Positions 58,970 through 64,000 of a stretch of DNA of 64,000 nucleotides are shown piece after piece. Made by a program: the position numbers and the translations under genes. Origin of the DNA: Thermodesulfovibrionales bacterium (lineage in GTDB: Bacteria; Nitrospirota; Thermodesulfovibrionia; Thermodesulfovibrionales; Dissulfurispiraceae); assembly GCA_020062545.1 (NCBI GenBank), contig JAGUWD010000028.1, forward strand, positions 1 through 64,000, given 5' to 3'. The notes under the pieces were generated by a model that was given only the letters and a program-made list of their open reading frames with translations, had not been told where the DNA came from and did not search any database. Positions within the stretch are counted from its first letter, which is position 1. Each line of letters opens with the position of its first letter.

Positions 58970-60796
58970 GTGTGCGGAATAATAGGATATATAGGCAATA
59001 AAAATGCCATACCTGTAGTGATGGACGGGCTGAAGCGGCTCGAATACAGGGGCTATGATTCTGCAGGCATCGCATATTTCACTGATAAAAAAATAGAGGT
59101 CAAAAGGTGCAAGGGCAAAATCCATGACCTTGAGAACATAGTCAATAAATACAACATCTCGAGCACTCTTGCAATTGGCCACACGCGATGGGCAACCCAC
59201 GGCAGACCATCCGATGAGAATGCCCATCCCCACAGGTCGGATGGGATAGTCATTGTCCACAATGGAATAATAGAAAACTATGTGGAGTTGAGACACAGAC
59301 TTCAGGAAGATGGATTCATATTCGCATCAGAGACGGATACAGAAGTCTTGTGCCATCTGATAAACAAGTATTCTAAAAACAACCCTCTCGAAGAAGCAGT
59401 ACGAATAGCACTGAAAGAAGTTAAAGGCGCCTATGCATTTGCCGTCATCAATGAAAAGGAGCCCGATAAGATAGTGGCAGTAAGAAAGGAAAGTCCCCTT
59501 GTAATAGGGCTTGGAGAAGGGGAATACTTTCTTGCATCCGATGTCCCTGCCTTTCTGAGCCACTCTAAGGAGGTCATATTCCTCGAAAATAATGAAATGG
59601 CAGTAATGCACAGGGACGGTGTAATCATAACTGACTTCGAGGGAATCCTTTTAAATAAAAATGTAGTTACCATATCATGGAGCCCTTCGATGGCTGAAAA
59701 GGGCGGTTACCGCCACTTCATGCTGAAAGAGATATACGAGCAGCCTCGGGCAATAGCAGATACCATCAGGGGAAGGGTTATGCCGGAAAATGGAGAGGTA
59801 GCCCTTGAGGAATTCGGCCTCGGTGCAGAAGACATCAAAGCCATAGACAAGGTATTCATTGTTGCATGCGGCACATCGTACCATGCAGGTATTGTGGGCA
59901 AATACATGATAGAAGAGATGTCGAGGATACCTGTTGAGGTTGATATAGCCTCGGAATTTAGATACAGAGATCCAATAATAATCGGCAACACTCTTTTCAT
60001 AGCAATAACACAATCAGGAGAGACAGCAGACACCCTTGCAGCAATAAGAGAGGCCAAAGCGCTTGGTGCAAAGGTACTGACCATATGCAATGTAATAGGC
60101 AGCACTGCATCCCGCGAATCCGACTTTGTATTTTATACACATTCGGGACCCGAAATAGGAGTGGCATCCACAAAGGCATTCACTACACAGATTGTAGCCT
60201 TGTATCTTCTGGCAATAGCACTTGGCAAGGTCAGGGGAATTTTATCCGATGAATCCTCATCCATGCTTATAGAGGAACTCCTCCACCTTCCTGCAGGCGT
60301 AGAACATGCACTGGAACTCGATGGCGAAATAAATGCTATAGCAAAGGAGCTTTTCAAGGCAAAGGATTTCCTGTATCTCGGCAGGGGAATAAATTATCCT
60401 ATAGCGCTGGAGGGCGCATTAAAATTAAAGGAGATATCATACATCCACGCAGAAGGCTATCCGGCAGGCGAGATGAAGCACGGCCCCATTGCACTCATTG
60501 ATGAAGAGGTGCCTGTTGTTGTCCTTGCCCCTTCAGGAAAGCTGTATGAAAAGGTTTTATCCAACATGGAAGAGGTAAAGAGCCGGGGGGGCACTATAAT
60601 AGCCGTTACTTCAAAAGATGGCGAGGCTGCAAAGAAACTTTCCAGATACTCCATTTCCATAAATGGAAGCAACAATTATTTAAATACGGTGCTGCTCACA
60701 ATTCCCCTTCAGATCCTTGCGTATCATGTTGCTGTTTTAAGGGGTTGTGATGTGGATCAGCCGAGGAATCTGGCTAAAAGCGTAACGGTAGAGTAG
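58970..60796 (+). CDS. glmS: Glutamine-fructose-6-phosphate aminotransferase
   Basis: A 608-residue enzyme starting with GTG, so Cys2 is the N-terminal nucleophile (M-CGIIGYIG). The glutaminase domain has RGYDSAGIA and GHTRWATHG; two SIS domains have CGTSYHAG and GRGINYPIALEGALKLKEISY. The C-terminus is the expected PRNLAKSVTVE. It starts one base after the glmU stop, giving an amino-sugar operon. I find no glmS ribozyme upstream. Confidence 0.97.
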   Translation: MCGIIGYIGNKNAIPVVMDGLKRLEYRGYDSAGIAYFTDKKIEVKRCKGKIHDLENIVNKYNISSTLAIGHTRWATHGRPSDENAHPHRSDGIVIVHNGIIENYVELRHRLQEDGFIFASETDTEVLCHLINKYSKNNPLEEAVRIALKEVKGAYAFAVINEKEPDKIVAVRKESPLVIGLGEGEYFLASDVPAFLSHSKEVIFLENNEMAVMHRDGVIITDFEGILLNKNVVTISWSPSMAEKGGYRHFMLKEIYEQPRAIADTIRGRVMPENGEVALEEFGLGAEDIKAIDKVFIVACGTSYHAGIVGKYMIEEMSRIPVEVDIASEFRYRDPIIIGNTLFIAITQSGETADTLAAIREAKALGAKVLTICNVIGSTASRESDFVFYTHSGPEIGVASTKAFTTQIVALYLLAIALGKVRGILSDESSSMLIEELLHLPAGVEHALELDGEINAIAKELFKAKDFLYLGRGINYPIALEGALKLKEISYIHAEGYPAGEMKHGPIALIDEEVPVVVLAPSGKLYEKVLSNMEEVKSRGGTIIAVTSKDGEAAKKLSRYSISINGSNNYLNTVLLTIPLQILAYHVAVLRGCDVDQPRNLAKSVTVE

Positions 60797-60843
60797 TTAA
60801 TAGTTTATTATTCATAGATTTTAAAGCTATAAACTAATAACTA
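60796..60843. repeat. Inverted-arm heptamer tract (unit TAGTTAA/TAGTTTA)
   Basis: The left arm AGTTAATAGTTTAT and right arm ATAAACTAATAACT are inverted with 13 of 14 matches around a 20-bp spacer, and both show 7-base periodicity. It directly follows the glmS stop. Confidence 0.6.
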
Positions 60844-60899
60844 TGATAATCAACCATGAACAATGAACCTATTAATATGCTATAATAAAGGAGAGCAAA

Positions 60900-63002
60900 A
60901 TGGCAAAAGATGTCTTATTAGAAGAACTCAATCCCCAACAAAAAGAGGCCATACTGTATTCAAAAGGACCTCTTCTCGTACTTGCAGGGGCAGGCAGCGG
61001 TAAGACAAGGGTAATAACCCATAAGTTTGCCTATCTCTCTAAGAAGAAGAAATACCGTCCATCATCCATCTTCACGGTCACCTTTACCAATAAGGCTGCA
61101 AATGAAATGAGAGAAAGGATCTCCCGCTTTGTTGAGCATGATATGAAGCAGTCATGGATAGGGACATTCCATTCACAGTGCAATAAGATACTCAGAAGAG
61201 AGATAAAGGCACTGGGATATAAATCTGACTTCTCCATATATGACGATGACGACCAGTGCAATCTAATAAGGCACATACTAAAAGAATTAAAAATATACGA
61301 GGCACTTTACAAAGGCGTTGCCTCACGGATAAGCATACTTAAATCATCATTAGTTTCTCCAGAAGAATTCCTGTCTCAGGGAGACGGCTTCAGCTTCGAC
61401 GAGAAACTCGGAAGGGTATACCTGAAATATCAGGATGAACTGAAGAGATGCAATGCACTCGATTTCGATGACCTGATAATGCTCACCGTGAGATTATTCG
61501 AGGAGAATCCAAAGATACTTGCCAAATACAATGACATGTTTCCATACATCCTCGTGGATGAATTTCAGGATACAAACCATGCGCAGTACAGGCTCCTGCA
61601 GTTAATGGCAGGGCATAAGAATATCTGTGCAGTTGGTGACGACGACCAGAGCATATACAAGTTCAGAGGTGCCGATGTAAGCAACATCCTGAATTTTGAA
61701 AAAGACTTCCCTGATGCAACGATTATCAAGCTTGAACAAAATTACAGGTCAACACAGAATATCCTCGATGTCTCGGGTGCGGTAATATCCAGAAATCCCC
61801 AGAGAAAACCGAAAAAACTCTGGACAGAAAAAGGCTGCGGAGAAAAGGTCTTCTACTGCAGGCTCAACTCAGAGGAAGAAGAGGCAAGATACGTTGCACG
61901 CACCATAAAAGACCTCTACCTGAAGGGCAACTTTGAATACAGCCACTTTGCAATCCTTTACAGGATAAACCTCCAGGCAAGGGCAATAGAAGACGCCTTG
62001 AGAGAAGAAAATATCCCTTACCATGTGATAAGCGGCGTGAGCTTCTATCACAGGCGTGAGATAAAGGATATTATCTCGTACATGAAAATAGCCCTTAACA
62101 ACGATGACAATGTAAGCCTGAGAAGGATAATAAACAGCCCTCCTCGAGGCATAGGGGCATCCACCATATCGAAGATAGAGCAGGAGGCAAAGAAAAATTC
62201 TGTCAGCCTCTTCGTTGCCATAAAACTGATGCTAAAGTCCAATAGCGTGGCATCGTCCATTAAAGACAAGTTGAGCGAGTTCGTGAAAATCATGGAAGGC
62301 ATATCATCGACCCATCACAAAACCGCCGCCGATATGCTCAAAGATATTGTGGAAAAAACAGGCTATATAGAAGACATCGAGGAGGAAAGGCTGCAGAACA
62401 TACTGGAACTGGTATCCTCGGCAGAGAATATATCTGTCAAGGACTTTGCAGACAGGGTATCCCTCGTATCAACAACTGACGACACCTCTAAAAAGATGTC
62501 TGTATCTCTCATGACGCTTCATAGCGCAAAAGGGCTCGAATTCCCTGTGGTCTTTGTCACAGGCATCGAAGAAGGCATCCTCCCCTATTTCAAGGCAATC
62601 GATGACGTCTCTGAAATGCAGGAAGAAAGAAGGCTATTCTATGTTGGCATGACAAGGGCAAAAGATATCCTTTGTCTTACAGCCGCAAAGAGAAGGAGAC
62701 TCTATTCAAAAGTCCAGGAACAGGAGCCTTCAAGATTCTTGCAGGATATTCCAAAGGACTGCTGCCACTGGATAGAAAAGGTCCAGCAAAAAGCAGAAAC
62801 AGCGCCTGAGCCTGTAAAACTGTCGCCTAAAAGGCCTGCTGCTGCATATGTTGTCGGATGCAGGGTAAAACATCCGTCATGGGGAGTTGGCGTGGTCAGG
62901 GACTGCTGTGAAGAAGGAAATGATACAAAATTGACTGTAAACTTCCCTGGTATCGGAATTAAGCGTCTTGCTGCAAAATACGCAAATTTAGAAAGGCTAT
63001 AG
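60900..63002 (+). CDS. pcrA: UvrD/PcrA/Rep-family DNA helicase
   Basis: A 700-residue SF1A 3'-5' helicase. Motif I is AGAGSGKTR near 30-37, followed by TFTNKAANEMR, VDEFQDTN, DDDQSIYKFRGA, QNYRST, and MTLHSAKGLEFPVVF and YVGMTRAK. The C-terminal PcrA/UvrD-type domain (RVKHPSWGVGVVRD) is present. It acts in repair, replication restart or plasmid replication. GGAG precedes the ATG. The stop lies in a heptamer tract. Confidence 0.95.
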   Translation: MAKDVLLEELNPQQKEAILYSKGPLLVLAGAGSGKTRVITHKFAYLSKKKKYRPSSIFTVTFTNKAANEMRERISRFVEHDMKQSWIGTFHSQCNKILRREIKALGYKSDFSIYDDDDQCNLIRHILKELKIYEALYKGVASRISILKSSLVSPEEFLSQGDGFSFDEKLGRVYLKYQDELKRCNALDFDDLIMLTVRLFEENPKILAKYNDMFPYILVDEFQDTNHAQYRLLQLMAGHKNICAVGDDDQSIYKFRGADVSNILNFEKDFPDATIIKLEQNYRSTQNILDVSGAVISRNPQRKPKKLWTEKGCGEKVFYCRLNSEEEEARYVARTIKDLYLKGNFEYSHFAILYRINLQARAIEDALREENIPYHVISGVSFYHRREIKDIISYMKIALNNDDNVSLRRIINSPPRGIGASTISKIEQEAKKNSVSLFVAIKLMLKSNSVASSIKDKLSEFVKIMEGISSTHHKTAADMLKDIVEKTGYIEDIEEERLQNILELVSSAENISVKDFADRVSLVSTTDDTSKKMSVSLMTLHSAKGLEFPVVFVTGIEEGILPYFKAIDDVSEMQEERRLFYVGMTRAKDILCLTAAKRRRLYSKVQEQEPSRFLQDIPKDCCHWIEKVQQKAETAPEPVKLSPKRPAAAYVVGCRVKHPSWGVGVVRDCCEEGNDTKLTVNFPGIGIKRLAAKYANLERL

Positions 63003-63020
63003 GCAAGAGGCGACAAAAGG
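62994..63020. repeat. Heptamer tract at the pcrA stop (unit AGGCAAG)
   Basis: Three 7-base units (AGGCTAT, AGGCAAG, AGGCGAC) overlap the pcrA stop codon. The unit matches those at 23538-23640 and 28273-28372. Only one arm is seen. Confidence 0.5.
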
Positions 63021-63030
63021 AAGATAAAAA

Positions 63031-63318
63031 ATGAGAATAACAAGTGAAGATGTTAAACACATTGCCAGCCTTTCACGGCTCTCCATGTCGGATAATGAGA
63101 TAGATATCTTCAGCGGACAGTTGAGCTCGATAATAGAGTATGTGGAACAGCTAAACAGCCTCGATACCGGTAATATAGAGCCAACATCCCATATAATACC
63201 GTTGAATAACGTCATGAGGGATGATATCCCTGCAGCCTCCCTGCCTGTGGAAGATGCACTGAAGAATGCGCCTGATTCCACGGAAAAATTCTACAGGGTC
63301 CCGAAGATAATAGAATAA
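63031..63318 (+). CDS. gatC: Asp-tRNA(Asn)/Glu-tRNA(Gln) amidotransferase subunit C
   Basis: A 95-residue GatC with the N-terminal block TSEDVKHIASLSRLSMSDNEI and C-terminal MRDDIPAASLPVEDALKNAPDSTEKFYRVPKIIE (in part). It stabilises GatAB, which amidates misacylated tRNAs. gatA does not follow; panD does, so the Gat genes are dispersed. Confidence 0.94.
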   Translation: MRITSEDVKHIASLSRLSMSDNEIDIFSGQLSSIIEYVEQLNSLDTGNIEPTSHIIPLNNVMRDDIPAASLPVEDALKNAPDSTEKFYRVPKIIE

Positions 63319-63322
63319 TAAT

Positions 63323-63673
63323 ATGTTTAGATGTTTCTTGAGATCAAAGATACATATGGCAACTGTTACCGAGTCAAACCTTGCCTATGAAGGAAGTATT
63401 ACCATTGATAAGGAATTGATGGATATAGCGGATATACTCCCTTACGAGCAGGTTATGATAAGCAACCTTAACAACGGCGAAAGGTTTGAGACCTATGTTA
63501 TCCCGGGAAAGCCTGGTTCACGGGAATTCTGCCTGAATGGTCCTACAGCAAGAAAGGGCGTAGTCGGCGACAAGATAATCATCTTCGCTTACTGCTATAT
63601 GGCTGATGCAGAGATAAAAGACTTCAAGCCGATTATAGTCAAACTCGACAACAAAAATAATCCTTTAAAATAG
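63323..63673 (+). CDS. panD: Aspartate 1-decarboxylase
   Basis: A 116-residue pyruvoyl enzyme making beta-alanine for coenzyme A. The self-cleavage site is G24-S25 in YEGSIT, with conserved K9 and Y58-region residues and the C-terminal blocks NGPTARKGVVGDKIIIFAY. It begins four bases after gatC. Its last 9 bases overlap the convergent bioD end. Confidence 0.93.
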   Translation: MFRCFLRSKIHMATVTESNLAYEGSITIDKELMDIADILPYEQVMISNLNNGERFETYVIPGKPGSREFCLNGPTARKGVVGDKIIIFAYCYMADAEIKDFKPIIVKLDNKNNPLK

Positions 63674-64000
63674 GACCCTTACATCAAGATGTTTAATCGC
63701 GGCATCCTCGATATTCTTTTTTGTAATATCCTTTATATATGGTAGCATTCCGATTATCGGCACCGGACATAATTCTTTCAACACTTTCGGATTTGTCTTC
63801 TCAGCAAGATTGTTTTCTGGAGGATTATTGAAATTAATAATAACTCCGAGGACATTAATACCTTCCCTCAATGCATAGTTGACTGTCAGTAGTGTGTGAT
63901 TTATCGTTCCGAGTATCGGTCTTGCCACAACAATTACAGGAAGTTTTAAGTCCCTTATCAGGTCTGATACGAAATAGGCTGAAGGCTCTTTAAACTGCCG
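63665..64000 (-). CDS. bioD: Dethiobiotin synthetase, C-terminal part (runs off the window)
   Basis: The last 111 residues of a BioD-type P-loop protein; the reading frame is open to the window edge. Visible blocks are LPVIVVARPILGTINHTLLTV and GVIINFNN followed by CPVPIIGMLPYI, matching the C-terminal half of BioD. The Walker A region lies outside. BioD closes the ureido ring in biotin synthesis. A GTG at 63928 is not the true start. Confidence 0.85.
   Translation of the reverse strand, partial: RQFKEPSAYFVSDLIRDLKLPVIVVARPILGTINHTLLTVNYALREGINVLGVIINFNNPPENNLAEKTNPKVLKELCPVPIIGMLPYIKDITKKNIEDAAIKHLDVRVLF

Noticed and set aside
58900-58970. glmS ribozyme upstream of glmS
   Set aside because: The glmU-glmS gap is one base, leaving no room, and no ribozyme core is visible before yebC.
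60875-60899. TGCTATAAT before pcrA as an extended -10 promoter
   Set aside because: Transcription would start at about 60893, inside the GGAG Shine-Dalgarno, so it would not give a normal messenger. Probably part of AT-rich repeat sequence.

Overview
This 64 kb window reads as a chromosomal segment of a Gram-negative, probably anaerobic bacterium. LpxC, TolC-type efflux and two lipoproteins imply an outer membrane. HypA implies a [NiFe] hydrogenase somewhere in the genome. A FliD-like cap protein, three HD-domain signalling proteins, MEMO/AmmeMemoRadiSam-B, a bacterial inositol-phosphate synthase and a PA2779/PA2778 pair complete a gene mix that I associate with Nitrospirota (Thermodesulfovibrio-like lineages) or deltaproteobacteria-like groups. 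The phylum is an inference; no rRNA is present.

Layout. 0-2.7 kb: trxA-ffh-rpsP-khpA operon, read leftwards from a consensus promoter and ended by a terminator. 2.7-5.4 kb: a response regulator/histidine kinase pair with a small membrane protein. 5.4-12.4 kb: VWA/coiled-coil pair, tRNA-Ser, tadA, hypA, two envelope proteins and an HD-GYP/HDOD cluster. 12.4-16.9 kb: a MITE-like element, a phosphoinositide synthesis pair behind hsp20, then recO, a BFN nuclease and era. 16.9-21.2 kb: an accessory island. 21.2-38.6 kb: mainly housekeeping (aspC, alr, tatA, mobA, memo, dnaB, rplI, rRNA/tRNA methylase, M50 protease, RNase J, copA, lemA/TPM) plus a C39-peptidase lipoprotein locus and one TA pair. 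38.6-47.5 kb: one TetR-controlled operon encoding TolC, an RND pump and an EmrAB-type MFS pump. 47.6-51.7 kb: a radical SAM protein, FliD-like protein, Sua5, and an HTH protein followed by two tiny lysine-rich proteins. 51.7-64 kb: lpxC, tldD, a second TA pair, mtnP, yebC-DUF502-glmU-glmS, a UvrD-type helicase, gatC-panD and the end of bioD.

Two structures are not explained by ordinary annotation. First, the 16.9-21.2 kb island between aspC and era is an array of accessory modules: a RloC-like ABC ATPase, a MNT/HEPN pair with broken hepT, and a DUF4258-like/DUF2283 pair. Each module is preceded by a copy, or the last codons, of the same ~50-codon sequence, which looks like the C-terminal tail of a restriction-modification methyltransferase. 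Two copies share a perfect 57-bp direct repeat.

Second, about a dozen loci carry short tracts of 7-bp (once 8-bp) imperfect tandem units. They are often arranged as two inverted arms around a short spacer. The unit sequence differs from locus to locus but the architecture recurs. Some tracts lie between genes, some supply signal-peptide codons of exported proteins, and two are inserted in the reading frames of alr and copA.
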